A stretch of DNA of 32,226 nt, taken from the IMG/VR virus record IMGVR_UViG_3300042544_000136, positions 1 to 32,226 of that record, one strand, 5' to 3'. This DNA is from a virus. The position numbers and the translations under genes are program-made. The notes under the pieces are model-generated. The model was not told where the DNA came from, ran no database searches, and worked only from the letters and a program-made list of their open reading frames with translations. Shown here piece after piece: positions 1-7,584 of this stretch. How positions within the stretch are numbered: the stretch's first letter is position 1; each line of letters begins with the position of its first letter.

Positions 1-191
1 ATGTCGGGCCGAAGTTCAGCCCTCTTCACTTTCCTGCCTGTGTGCAACTCGATGTCACGAGCCAGTTCGGGACTAGGCAGTCGTCGCCCCGTAACAATCA
101 ATGAAAACCACGTTTTGCTGATGCCCAGAGTGCGGGCCATAGCAATCATCGTCCCCCTCGGTTTGTCGGAAAAATATTCGGTTAAAGTCAT
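1..191 (-). CDS. Cro/YdaS-like HTH transcriptional regulator, 3' end cut by window
   Basis: Small DNA-binding repressor, read on the minus strand from an ATG at 191-189; the frame is still open at base 1, so the C-terminus is missing. About 63 residues are visible, starting MTLTEYFSDKPRGTMIAMAR. The core (GTMIAMARTLGISKTWFSLI, then LPSPELARDIELHTG) has the layout of Cro/CI-type and YdaS-type helix-turn-helix proteins: a helix, a turn at LGIS, a recognition helix, then the typical 'P-x-x-A-x-x-IE-x-x-T-G' stretch. AGGAA lies 4 bases upstream of the ATG. It is divergent from the plus-strand early operon, the usual place for a phage repressor or Cro that controls both promoters. The YdaS-type assignment is from motif reading only. 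It could be an early-gene repressor in either a temperate or a lytic phage. Confidence 0.8.
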   Translation of the reverse strand, partial: MTLTEYFSDKPRGTMIAMARTLGISKTWFSLIVTGRRLPSPELARDIELHTGRKVKRAELRPD

Positions 192-294
192 CGGGTTCCT
201 TTCTTGGTTAAGCGGATGTTACACTAAAAAAAATTGTTGTGCAACACCAGATTAAACATGATACACTACACCCAGTTTAACTTGAAAGCGAACC
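192..294. promoter_or_regulatory. Divergent control region between repressor and early operon
   Basis: Gene-free 103 bases with divergent start codons on both sides. On the minus strand TTGCAC (244-239) and TAACAT (221-216), 17 bases apart, make a plausible sigma70-type promoter for the regulator. On the plus strand TACACT (262-267) is a weak -10 candidate with TTGTGC (237-242), although the 19-base spacing is long. Operator-like elements are an inverted repeat TGTTGTGCAACA (235-246) lying across both -35 candidates, and a direct repeat TACACTA at 220-226 and 262-268, exactly 42 bases (about four helical turns) apart. The positions fit a small repressor shutting both promoters, but none of this is proven. 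Confidence 0.5.
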
Positions 295-468
295 ATGCAC
301 AATGAAAGTGAAATGCACCAGCTTATGCTGGAAAGAATGCAAATGCTTGAGGAGGCTCTGAGAAGGGGCATCGCAGGCGTTGCTACCGAGGACGATTGGG
401 TACTCATCTGCGCCGAGTGCGGGATGCCCAAGAGTTCATTTATGACTGAAGAAACTAGGAGCGAATGA
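295..468 (+). CDS. Small phage protein with one CxxC pair (57 aa)
   Basis: First gene of the plus-strand early operon, 57 residues beginning MHNESEMHQLMLERMQMLEE. The N-terminal half is Met/Glu-rich and probably helical. The C-terminal half contains a single C-A-E-C pair followed by G-M-P-K, which resembles half of a zinc knuckle. With only two cysteines, metal binding would need a dimer or other ligands. The stop overlaps the next gene (ATGATG at 465-470), so translation is probably coupled to the SSB-like protein. There is no strong Shine-Dalgarno sequence before its ATG; GAAAGCGAACC is the nearest purine-rich stretch. Function unknown. Confidence 0.6.
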   Translation: MHNESEMHQLMLERMQMLEEALRRGIAGVATEDDWVLICAECGMPKSSFMTEETRSE

Positions 469-1124
469 TGGCTTTAATAGCGAAAGAAAGCGGCGGCGGC
501 GGTGGTGAATTTACCCCTGTCCCCCAAGGAATGCACCTTGCACGGTGCTACCGAGTAATTGACTTGGGAACCCAAGAATCAACCTACCTTGGCACAGTGA
601 AAAAACTGCCCAAGGTCATGTTGCAATTTGAGGTGCATGGCGAAGATGACGCGGGCAAGCCCATCGTCACAGCCAAGAACGAGCCAATGTCAATCAGCAA
701 GAACTTCACGCTCTCGCTGGCGGAGATGGCTACCCTGCGCAAAGACCTGCAAACATGGCGTGGACGCGAGTTCACCGCTGAAGAGTTGCGTGGCTTTGAA
801 CTCAAGAACGTGCTGGGCGCGTGGGCGATGATTTCGGTCATCAAGGCTATGGGCAACAACGGCAAGGAGTACACCAACATTGCCGCCATCATGTCTGTGC
901 CACCCGCAATCAAGAAGGCAGGAATGCCAGAGGGCCACAACGACCTGAAGTTGTTCTCCATCGACGAGCCTGACATGACGCTGTTTGACAGCTTCAGCAA
1001 CGGCCTGAAGGAGAAAATCCAGAAGTCGCCAGAGTGGCAAAGCCGAGGAGGTTCAAGCGCTCCAGCGCCCGCTAAAGCGGCTTCCAGTGGCTTTGACGAC
1101 ATGGACGACGACATCCCCTTCTGA
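465..1124 (+). CDS. Phage single-stranded DNA-binding protein (SSB-like)
   Basis: Likely coats single-stranded DNA during phage replication and recombination. The 219-residue protein has a glycine run near residues 9-14, a central beta-rich region of the size of an OB fold (about 15-170), a Pro/Ala/Ser linker, and an acidic tail ending DDMDDDIPF. That tail is the hallmark by which bacterial and phage SSBs recruit replication and repair partners. The start is either 465 or the adjacent ATG at 468; AGGAGCG just upstream suits 468 slightly better. It follows the 57-aa gene with a 4-base overlap and precedes two PD-(D/E)XK-type proteins, which fits a DNA replication/recombination set. The fold is inferred from tail and context, since the body is not a close match to classical SSB that I can recall. 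Confidence 0.75.
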   Translation: MMALIAKESGGGGGEFTPVPQGMHLARCYRVIDLGTQESTYLGTVKKLPKVMLQFEVHGEDDAGKPIVTAKNEPMSISKNFTLSLAEMATLRKDLQTWRGREFTAEELRGFELKNVLGAWAMISVIKAMGNNGKEYTNIAAIMSVPPAIKKAGMPEGHNDLKLFSIDEPDMTLFDSFSNGLKEKIQKSPEWQSRGGSSAPAPAKAASSGFDDMDDDIPF

Positions 1125-1126
1125 CC

Positions 1127-1504
1127 ATGAGGCTTATGCGTAACCAAAACGCGGCGCACATTGATTTCTTTCAGTTCAAGGGACTGATTGAGACCAACCC
1201 AAAAGCGACGCCCTGCGACATTGACATGGTGTTTGAACGCAAGTGCAAATTCTTTGTTGGTGAATGGAAGCGGGAAGGTGAAAGCATCAGCCAAGGACAG
1301 GGGTTGCTACTGCGCAATCTGGCAAGGCAACCCCAGTTCACCGTCGTCATCATCCAAGGAAACACGGACGGTGAGACGGTGGTCGAGAAGTTCGAGCAAC
1401 TCTGCTCAGACGGTCGGTTCAGGGTGCGTGGCAAGTCTTTTGATGACCTCAAGAAGTTTGTCACGCGCTGGTACAACTGGGCAGACGCCCAAGAATTTCA
1501 ATAA
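1127..1504 (+). CDS. Putative PD-(D/E)XK nuclease-like small phage protein
   Basis: Possible small nuclease, perhaps a junction or end-processing enzyme. The 125-residue product shows D31-x-D33 followed by G-E46-W-K48 and a glutamine-rich helix S-Q-G-Q-G at about 55-59. This spacing resembles the D...ExK...Q core of PD-(D/E)XK nucleases such as Holliday-junction resolvases. It lies directly after the SSB gene (2-base gap). The first ATG (1127) has no obvious ribosome site; an ATG at 1136 is preceded by GAGG and would remove three residues (start MRNQNAAHIDFF). The sequence is not one I recognise by name, and the nuclease call rests on motif spacing and neighbourhood. It could instead be a catalytically dead relative or an unrelated protein. 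Confidence 0.5.
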   Translation: MRLMRNQNAAHIDFFQFKGLIETNPKATPCDIDMVFERKCKFFVGEWKREGESISQGQGLLLRNLARQPQFTVVIIQGNTDGETVVEKFEQLCSDGRFRVRGKSFDDLKKFVTRWYNWADAQEFQ

Positions 1505-1511
1505 GGAAAAT

Positions 1512-1661
1512 ATGGGCTACATCATTGGACTTGCCTGCTTTTTTGCTTGGCTCACTCACGTCTTCACTTGCTTTGCACAAGGCTTGTGGGGCTTCTTGGT
1601 TGCTGGCGCAATCATGTTCCCCATCGGCATCTTGCATGGCTTTTATCTCTGGTTCAAATAA
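1512..1661 (+). CDS. Small two-helix membrane protein (49 aa)
   Basis: Product of 49 residues, nearly all hydrophobic: two likely transmembrane helices at about 2-20 (GYIIGLACFFAWLTHVF) and 25-46 (LWGFLVAGAIMFPIGILHGF), ending WFK. AAGGAAAAT upstream of the ATG is a usable ribosome site. The same frame is open upstream to 1188, but that part overlaps the preceding gene and is not credible. It sits between the two nuclease-like genes in the early operon. Small early membrane peptides in phages can affect host physiology, superinfection or replication-complex anchoring; nothing in the sequence decides between these. Confidence 0.6.
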   Translation: MGYIIGLACFFAWLTHVFTCFAQGLWGFLVAGAIMFPIGILHGFYLWFK

Positions 1662-1670
1662 GGAAAAAAG

Positions 1671-2444
1671 ATGACTATCACGGCAACAGCACCACGCGCA
1701 AGCGAATCAAATCACTGGTACACCCGCGACGGCGTGCCACAGTACACAGTCCCATCTAAGAAGGATGGCTCACCACGCAACACCACGCTCAGAGATGCTC
1801 GAACCATGAACTTGGTTCCGAGTGTCACTACAATTCTGAGTGTCGCGGCAAAACCTGCACTGACCAATTGGCTTCAGCAACAGGTACTACTCGCCGCGCT
1901 TACCCTTCCCCGCCGCCCCGACGAACCTGAAAAGGAATACATAGACCGAATCATCAACGATTCCAAAGAACAGGGTCGCTCGGCGGCGGACGCGGGAACT
2001 GACATCCACGCATCTATTCAAGGCTTTTATGAAAACAATCCGACAGGCAAACACCATGAGAGTGTCCAAGCCTGCGACCTCGCAATCACCAAGCACTTCG
2101 GTCAACAACGATGGGTCTCTGAGCGCTCATTTGCACATGACCTCGGTTTTGGCGGTAAGTGCGATTTATTTACTGGGGATGGAGAAGGCATCGTCGCTGA
2201 CATCAAAACCAAAGAGTTCTCTGACCCCGCAAAGGTCGATGGCTACGACGAACACCTCATGCAACTCTCAGCTTATCGAGTTGGTCTAGGCATCCCCAAG
2301 GCCCGCTGTGCCAACGTCTTCGTGTCCCGTAGCGTCCCCGACCTCGTCGTGGTGCGTGAGTGGAGCCTTGAAGACCTTGACCGTGGTTGGGAGATGTTCG
2401 TCAACCTGCTTCAGTTCTGGCAATTGAAAAATTCACACAAGTAA
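1671..2444 (+). CDS. PD-(D/E)XK nuclease superfamily protein (RecB/Cas4-type exonuclease domain)
   Basis: Probable DNA exonuclease for replication, recombination or host DNA degradation. The 257-residue protein carries the complete RecB-family nuclease signature: G-T-D-I-H113 (motif I), E151 (VSERSF), D165 in GGKCDLF, D177-I-K179 (the D-x-K metal/catalytic site), and Q198-L-S-A-Y202 (Q-x-x-x-Y motif). It starts ATGACTATC after AAGGAAAAAAG and is followed 9 bases later by a small gene. Its location next to an SSB-like gene is typical of phage recombination modules, although no annealing protein (Bet/Erf/RecT) is visible here. The family call is firm. The substrate polarity cannot be read from sequence, and no iron-sulfur cysteine cluster of Cas4 type is seen. 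Confidence 0.85.
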   Translation: MTITATAPRASESNHWYTRDGVPQYTVPSKKDGSPRNTTLRDARTMNLVPSVTTILSVAAKPALTNWLQQQVLLAALTLPRRPDEPEKEYIDRIINDSKEQGRSAADAGTDIHASIQGFYENNPTGKHHESVQACDLAITKHFGQQRWVSERSFAHDLGFGGKCDLFTGDGEGIVADIKTKEFSDPAKVDGYDEHLMQLSAYRVGLGIPKARCANVFVSRSVPDLVVVREWSLEDLDRGWEMFVNLLQFWQLKNSHK

Positions 2445-2453
2445 GGAGTAAAA

Positions 2454-2675
2454 ATGCTGAGTGAAGAAACAATCAAACAGGTCTTTTTTTACTGCGACCA
2501 CCACGAGCCAAATGCGGTTGTGGCTGACGATGTAGACATCGTTCAGTTCGCCCACCGTATTGAACAAATGGTGGCGGTGGAGTACGCTCGGAAGGAACAC
2601 GCTCGGTGCGTGGAAATTGTGAGCCAACTCAACCGCGAGGTCGCAAAAGCCCTCGACACACAACGACCAAAATAA
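2454..2675 (+). CDS. Hypothetical phage protein (73 aa)
   Basis: Soluble, mostly helical small protein of 73 residues, beginning MLSEETIKQVFFYCDHHEPN. A strong ribosome site (AAGGAG, then TAAAA before the ATG) supports expression. It follows the nuclease gene by 9 bases in the same operon. The middle has an acidic patch (DDVDIVQF) and the C-terminal half looks like one long amphipathic helix rich in E, R and K. No family recognised. Confidence 0.6.
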   Translation: MLSEETIKQVFFYCDHHEPNAVVADDVDIVQFAHRIEQMVAVEYARKEHARCVEIVSQLNREVAKALDTQRPK

Positions 2676-2677
2676 TC

Positions 2678-2863
2678 ATGGACATCCACCTCATCAGACA
2701 CCTAGCAAAGCAATATGAAGAGGGTAGGCGCGACCCAGAAGCACTTCTGGCCCACGCTTGCCTTGAGGCATACGAGCAGGGGTTTGATGATGGGGTCAAT
2801 GAGGCCGAAGAGCGAATGGCCCAGACCCAGATGCTCTTGATGTTCACCGCTGGAAGCGCGTAA
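2678..2863 (+). CDS. Hypothetical phage protein (61 aa), last gene of the early operon
   Basis: Protein of 61 residues starting MDIHLIRHLAKQYEEGRRDP, charged and predicted helical. It includes EAYEQGFDDGVNEAEERM, a pattern resembling short helical proteins of the 'Y-x-x-G-x-x-D-G' kind common in phage early regions. The ATG lies 2 bases after the previous stop; the same frame is open upstream to 2606 but that portion overlaps the preceding gene. No clear Shine-Dalgarno is present, so it is probably translated by reinitiation. Function unknown. It is followed at once by the convergent terminator. Confidence 0.55.
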   Translation: MDIHLIRHLAKQYEEGRRDPEALLAHACLEAYEQGFDDGVNEAEERMAQTQMLLMFTAGSA

Positions 2864-2891
2864 AAAAAGCCCCCCCGATTAAAGGGGGGCT
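2862..2891. terminator. Intrinsic terminator between convergent operons
   Basis: Perfect 8-base stem AGCCCCCC (2868-2875) / GGGGGGCT (2884-2891) with an 8-base loop. The run of seven A at 2862-2868 becomes a U-tract for minus-strand transcripts, so this is a strong rho-independent terminator for the long late operon. In the plus direction the hairpin is followed by AAAAGG, without a U-tract, so it may only weakly stop the early operon. Confidence 0.85.
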
Positions 2892-2921
2892 AAAAGGAGA
2901 GTGGCAACTGCTCCTCGAAAT

Positions 2922-4709
2922 TTACTCTTCTGGCGGTCTTTCTTTCAGCAATCGCTTGCCAAGTTCGTAGGTTCCTAGACCCAGCCCACCAAGGACGCCA
3001 GCGCCCCTTGTACGGGTCATTGTCTTGCCCGCAGGGGGTAACAGAGCCGCACCTGCCGCGCCAGCCTCCAAAGCCTTTAAAACGCCCTCGCTGGTATCGC
3101 CAGCCTTGAATCGAGCCAAGGCTTCTTGGTAACTCATCACGCCAAGGTAGCCAGCGCCACCACCAACAACAGTTCGCGGCAACGCGCCCATCTTTGCAGT
3201 CTTCACGCCAGCGGCATCCAAAGGACGCACCAGCGCATTTGGCTGTTCTTGCGCACGAGCCAGCCTGCGACGAGCCACCTCGGCATCGGTCTCAGCTTTG
3301 GTCAGCGCACGCTGTAGAGGAGCCGCCGTGCGTTTCTGGCCCGTGACCACGTTGTGCTGTTGACCAGCCGCCGCACGCTCTCGACGCAGACGTTCCAACT
3401 CAGCCTCATAGGTGGCTTGTTGTTGCTGGAAAGCCCGCGCTTGGGCTTCTTGCTGAAGTCGAGCCTGTTCGGTTTTCTGAGCCAACTCGGCTTGACTTGC
3501 TTGGTTCTGTCGGTCTATATCAGCTTGACGCTCCGCCACAGTGGTGGGTGGCAATTGAAGTTGCACACCGCCCTCGGTTGTCACCAAACCATAGTCACCA
3601 GCACCAAGTTTCTTGATTTTTTCCAGATTTTTCAAGTCTTCTTCAATTAGGCGCTTACCGCCTGTTGGGCTGTCTTTGGTCTGGTCGGTAACGATGTCCA
3701 AAATGGCCTCTGGCATTTGATGCTTTTGGCCTGCGGACTTGATTGTCCAGTTCCTTACACCTGAGTCACCTTCGACTGGCGCACCACTTGCTGGGCCAGT
3801 GCGAATCACTTGCGGGAACGGCGACGATGGTGCAGGCGGCTCAACCACTGGCGGAGTTCTGGGTAGACCCCTCAAGCGCTCTTGAGCCAGACGCTGTTCG
3901 TTCTTGAGGCGCTCAAGTTCGCCCTGACTTTGTCGGAATGTTTCCTCAAGATTATCTGCGCCTTGAGGCACAGCGACCTCCAAGTTACGTCGAGCCAACT
4001 CCAGTTTGTCCGCAGTCTCCAGCGCACGCTCTTGAGCCTTACTGGTGTCAATCTTTGGAGGCAACTCTGGGTTCGTCATTGGCGGGAACAACAGGTTTGT
4101 CGCCGCACCAGCAATAGCGCCAACTTCAGGCGCATTGATTCCACCCTGCTTGTCATCAGGGTTTACAACCGCAGGAGGTTTATTCTTTTCAGCCTCTTCT
4201 TGCTCACGCTTAAATTTGCTTGACTCTGACTCGTAGCCTTCAAACGGGCTTTCACTTTTCTTCTCGCCATCATCAGCGCCACCGAAAAAGTTGGTCGTGA
4301 GTTTGTGAGCGCCACGAATGGCCTTCTCGTAACCCTCGTCCTCAGCGTAGGAGCCTTTAACGCCAGTGCGCAAGCCTTCGGCGTACTTGCTGATGTCGTC
4401 GCCAGTGTTGAGCGCCTTTGGGTAGAGGCGGCGCATCATGTTTGCATAGTAATCTCCAAAAGCCTCTGGGCTTTCAAAGTTCACATAGTTGTCTTTGGTC
4501 TTGCTCTTGTTGTCCACCGCTGAAGTGCCTGCGCCAGACATATCTTTGATGTTGCCAAGGTTGAAGTGACCCGGTACTTTACGACCGTAGTCAGTCTCCA
4601 TGCCCCACTGAGCCAACAACACCGTAGGAGACACACCAATCTGCTTGCCTACCTGCACAGCAATCGGACTGTACTCCTCGGTGAACATCTTTACATGGTC
4701 ATTTGCCAT
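2922..4709 (-). CDS. Virion-associated protein with N-terminal glucosaminidase/lysozyme-like domain
   Basis: Probably an ejected or internal virion protein that opens peptidoglycan during DNA entry. Residues about 1-140 form a FlgJ/glucosaminidase-type domain: Q35-W-G-M-E38-T-D-Y-G-R with the likely catalytic glutamate, then H-F-N-L-G-N-I-K, and a conserved Y-A-x-x-M region. After it come a charged linker, an Ala/Gln/Arg/Glu-rich coiled-coil (about 220-285), a Pro-rich stretch, a second small region (about 320-380), a long coiled-coil (about 385-490), and a Gly/Ala-rich hydrophobic C-terminus (about 510-585) that could insert in membranes. It is 595 residues long, far longer than a free lysin, and is the last gene before the terminator. 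The M15 endopeptidase in the lysis cassette is the more likely lysis enzyme. Confidence 0.75.
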   Translation of the reverse strand: MANDHVKMFTEEYSPIAVQVGKQIGVSPTVLLAQWGMETDYGRKVPGHFNLGNIKDMSGAGTSAVDNKSKTKDNYVNFESPEAFGDYYANMMRRLYPKALNTGDDISKYAEGLRTGVKGSYAEDEGYEKAIRGAHKLTTNFFGGADDGEKKSESPFEGYESESSKFKREQEEAEKNKPPAVVNPDDKQGGINAPEVGAIAGAATNLLFPPMTNPELPPKIDTSKAQERALETADKLELARRNLEVAVPQGADNLEETFRQSQGELERLKNEQRLAQERLRGLPRTPPVVEPPAPSSPFPQVIRTGPASGAPVEGDSGVRNWTIKSAGQKHQMPEAILDIVTDQTKDSPTGGKRLIEEDLKNLEKIKKLGAGDYGLVTTEGGVQLQLPPTTVAERQADIDRQNQASQAELAQKTEQARLQQEAQARAFQQQQATYEAELERLRRERAAAGQQHNVVTGQKRTAAPLQRALTKAETDAEVARRRLARAQEQPNALVRPLDAAGVKTAKMGALPRTVVGGGAGYLGVMSYQEALARFKAGDTSEGVLKALEAGAAGAALLPPAGKTMTRTRGAGVLGGLGLGTYELGKRLLKERPPEE

Positions 4710-4710
4710 A

Positions 4711-6555
4711 TCACTCCCCTTCGCGTTTCTTGCGAATCACGCCAGTTTTTTTGTCTCGTATGTAGCCGGGAGGCACAGACGGGTCGGTTGATGGCAACGG
4801 CGTTGCAGGAGTGTTTGCCTTTGGATTCCCGCCCCCATCCGTTGGTGTGGCAGGCTTTGCTGGGGTTGGGGATGTAGCCGCTGGCGTTTTGTCCTTCTTC
4901 TTTGGCGACAGCAAGTCCATGTTCTCTTCGCGCACGCGGTCAAGCGTTTTGCGATAGTCAGCCTTGAGCGCCTTGAAGTCGTCGTCAACAAGGAAGTCGT
5001 TGTAGGTGTAGCCAGCCTGCTTGCTCTTTTGGTTCCACAGCTTGAAGCGCTCTTCGTCAAACATACCCTGCATCTTGAGGGCGTCGGACTTCAGAATGAT
5101 GGCGCGTTGGCTGTCGGATGGCAACGCATAGATGCCGCCCAGCAGTTTGGTTTCGTAGTCGGAGGTGGAGCCTTCGCCCGGTGTCCTGTTCAACTGACGA
5201 CCACGCGACTGCAACTGTGCGCTCTTCTGCATGAACATCTGCAACGCGGTCAAGTCGTTGCCACTGAGTTCGTATTGCTTGATGGTCGCGGCAGGCAGGT
5301 TGATGTTGAAGTTGCCGACGTTCGCGCCCTCTTGCACAGCACGGGCCACCGCGTTCGCGAGGCCGGGGCGGTTCATAATGTCAAACACCAGCGGGTTATT
5401 CTTGGCGTAGCCAATCATGTCGTTCGCAATGTTGCTGTTCTCAAACGCCGCCTCAGCTTGCAGGCCAAGTCGTGACGCCATCTTTTCAGCGGCTTCAGCG
5501 CGACCCTTTGAAGTTGTCTCTGCGGCGGCTTCGTCAGCCTTTTGCTCTGATGCGGATTTGGCGCGAGGAATAGGTGGCGGTGCGCCCCCCTCTGTTGGCG
5601 CTGTGCCGTCTGCTGGCTTTGGCGCAATCTTGCGACCTTTAACCTGCTCGGACTCAAGCCAACCCTTGCTGTCATAGAAATTGAGCAACTTATTCTCGTC
5701 GCCATCAACATTCAAATATTGGTTAAGTGCGGCTTGGTATTGGGCATACTCTGCCACGTTCATCTCGCGCTCGGTGCGCAATCCACGAGGGATGACCTTG
5801 CGCTTGTCTTGGCCCAATCGCTCTCGGTTGATGGCGTTTTCCTCTTCCTTCTGTTGCACCGAACGAATCTCTTTCAGCACAGGAAGCATTTTTGGCGCAA
5901 CTCGGTTTGCCAACAACAACACCTCGTCGGTGATTTTGATTTGACCTTGACGAGCCGCATTCAAAACTTGGGTTGGGTTTGGAGCGCTTGCGACATCGAC
6001 AGGCGAAACTGCGCCGGGGACTCGCAACTGACCTGTAGGCGTAGTAACTGCACCGCCAGCAGGTGCAGGTGCTTCCGTCTTTGGCCCACCCAACAGCGCA
6101 CTGATTAACTGGTCGCCACCCAACTGCTGACGCAACTCTTGCTCCTTGGCAAGGAGTTCCATCTCCAGCTTCTGGTTCTCTCGCTGGTGGAGCATTTCGC
6201 GCTCTGCGGCTGTTCCAGCGTTCTCTGCGGCATACCCCAAGGATTCGCCAAACGAACCCGTCTTGGTTGGTTTTAAGAAGCCTGCGGCGGTCTGCATCAA
6301 GACAGGGTCAAACATCCTGTTCTTTCGCATATCCAAACTCTCACGCATACGCAACAGCGCGGCATTCATTGCCTCGCGCTGGTCGCCAAGGTCGTCAACG
6401 ATTGTCTCTTTCAAGCCAGTCGGTTTCGATTTGGTTATCTCTTCGATGTTCTCGGCCTGCACTGCGCTTGCGTCAAACTTGTTTCCAGCTTGAGCGGGAG
6501 GTTTTGCTTGAGCGGCGGAGGCTTGACCCAAACCACCCTGTGTTGGAATTGCCAT
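4711..6555 (-). CDS. Putative internal virion / ejection protein (614 aa)
   Basis: Unrecognised 614-residue late protein. The N-terminal 50 residues are Ala/Gln/Pro-rich. A strong coiled-coil follows at about 130-160 (REMLHQRENQKLEMELLAKE), then a Pro/Ala linker and a mainly helical middle (about 200-290, rich in Arg, Glu and Gln). A second globular region lies near 350-500, and the tail is a Pro/Thr-rich linker ending KKTGVIRKKREGE. No signal peptide or transmembrane helix is evident. It sits between a small-repeat virion protein and the glucosaminidase protein, with only 1-3 bases between genes, so it is very probably a structural protein of the DNA-ejection machinery. Role inferred from position and composition only. 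Confidence 0.55.
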   Translation of the reverse strand: MAIPTQGGLGQASAAQAKPPAQAGNKFDASAVQAENIEEITKSKPTGLKETIVDDLGDQREAMNAALLRMRESLDMRKNRMFDPVLMQTAAGFLKPTKTGSFGESLGYAAENAGTAAEREMLHQRENQKLEMELLAKEQELRQQLGGDQLISALLGGPKTEAPAPAGGAVTTPTGQLRVPGAVSPVDVASAPNPTQVLNAARQGQIKITDEVLLLANRVAPKMLPVLKEIRSVQQKEEENAINRERLGQDKRKVIPRGLRTEREMNVAEYAQYQAALNQYLNVDGDENKLLNFYDSKGWLESEQVKGRKIAPKPADGTAPTEGGAPPPIPRAKSASEQKADEAAAETTSKGRAEAAEKMASRLGLQAEAAFENSNIANDMIGYAKNNPLVFDIMNRPGLANAVARAVQEGANVGNFNINLPAATIKQYELSGNDLTALQMFMQKSAQLQSRGRQLNRTPGEGSTSDYETKLLGGIYALPSDSQRAIILKSDALKMQGMFDEERFKLWNQKSKQAGYTYNDFLVDDDFKALKADYRKTLDRVREENMDLLSPKKKDKTPAATSPTPAKPATPTDGGGNPKANTPATPLPSTDPSVPPGYIRDKKTGVIRKKREGE

Positions 6556-6558
6556 TCT

Positions 6559-7584
6559 TTACCCCACTAAGTAGCCATCGGCATCGTAAAAATTTCCGTT
6601 GCCATCGTGATATTCTGCGCCAGTTGGGGCCATCCCGCCATCAGCAAGACGTACACCGCCCCCTTTGGCTTTGCGCATGACTCCGCCCTTGGCGACCTTT
6701 GCCGCACGCAAGCGAGACTCTTCTGCCATCGCGTCGTAGTACGCCTTCTGCGCGTCGGTCGAACTGGAACTTGGAAACAGCGAAGCCACCAAGGAACCCA
6801 AGCCAGCAATCTGCGACAGCGGGCTGTTGGAGTAGCCTTCGGAGCCAGTTGACTGCGTAGTCGTACCCATAGGCATTTGATAGCCCTGCATCAGCTTGGC
6901 AAACTGCTGAGTCTGCGCCATTGGGTAATCGAGCAACTTCTGGCCTTGAGCCTGCTGTTGAGCGCCGTAGTCGGACATGGTCTTCAAACCAGCCAGACCC
7001 ATGCCTTGTTGGGCTTGGCCCAAGTTCTCAAAAGCCTGACCAGCATTCAAAGCGCGAGACAAGTCTGTCTGAGCCTGCGTGCCAGCGGTCGTGTAGCCTT
7101 GCTGGAGGGCTTGCATTTGCTTGCCCATCAAGTCAGCTTGGATGTCACGCAAAGCGTTGCCAGTGACCTGCTGTTGACGACGTGAGCCAAACTGCCCAGA
7201 GCCAACAGCCGCCGCGCCGAGGTTCGGCATGATGTTTTCTTGGACGTTGCGGTTGGTCAAGCGACCCATCTCATCCACCACCGCACTGGTGTATGGGTTC
7301 ATGTAGTCAGCAATGACGTCAGGAACGGTTGTAGCGCCCGCCTCGCCCAGCAATTGAGAAGCCGCACCCATAGACCCAGCGCCAGCAAACGCGACGTCTG
7401 GAGCCATCTGGAAGGCTTGCTGTTGCAAAGGACTGAAGCCAGCGATACCACCTTGCTGGACAGCGTTCTGGCCTAAGTTGGCAATGTCTTGCAGGTAATT
7501 CGTGTAAAACTCTGGAGCCGTCTGCTGGGCTTCCGTCGTCTTGGTAATCGCGGGTAGTGGGTCACCCTGAAATAAGCCAGCCAT
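6559..7584 (-). CDS. Putative internal virion protein, Ala/Gln-rich, with KGG-type C-terminus (341 aa)
   Basis: 341-residue protein, Ala/Gln/Gly-rich and mostly helical, starting MAGLFQGDPLPAITKTTEAQ. A central stretch contains NIMPNLGAAAVGSGQFGSRR followed by QQQ and a long helix with repeated Ala/Gln, a pattern I have seen in hypothetical structural proteins of aquatic phages. The C-terminus changes character: K-x-K-G-G repeats (VAKGGVMRKAKGGGVRLADG) and a small aromatic/Asp tail (DGNGNFYDADGYLVG). It overlaps the start of the next upstream gene by one base. No enzyme motifs are seen. An ejection or capsid-internal role is likely from position. The KGG segment is shared with other late proteins here. 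Confidence 0.55.
   Translation of the reverse strand: MAGLFQGDPLPAITKTTEAQQTAPEFYTNYLQDIANLGQNAVQQGGIAGFSPLQQQAFQMAPDVAFAGAGSMGAASQLLGEAGATTVPDVIADYMNPYTSAVVDEMGRLTNRNVQENIMPNLGAAAVGSGQFGSRRQQQVTGNALRDIQADLMGKQMQALQQGYTTAGTQAQTDLSRALNAGQAFENLGQAQQGMGLAGLKTMSDYGAQQQAQGQKLLDYPMAQTQQFAKLMQGYQMPMGTTTQSTGSEGYSNSPLSQIAGLGSLVASLFPSSSSTDAQKAYYDAMAEESRLRAAKVAKGGVMRKAKGGGVRLADGGMAPTGAEYHDGNGNFYDADGYLVG

Noticed and set aside
1-255. Plus-strand ORF of 84 aa at the window start
   Set aside because: It is antisense to the regulator read on the minus strand, which has an HTH motif and a ribosome site; the plus frame has no family features.
584-1294. Minus-strand ORF of 236 aa over the SSB gene
   Set aside because: It overlaps fully with the SSB-like and following gene in the opposite direction and shows no recognisable domain.
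1188-1511. N-terminal part of the open frame leading to the small membrane protein
   Set aside because: It overlaps the preceding gene in another frame; the hydrophobic protein starts with its own ribosome site at 1512.
2868-2891. The CCCCCC/GGGGGG palindrome as a protein operator
   Set aside because: Position between convergent genes and the flanking A-run fit a terminator better.
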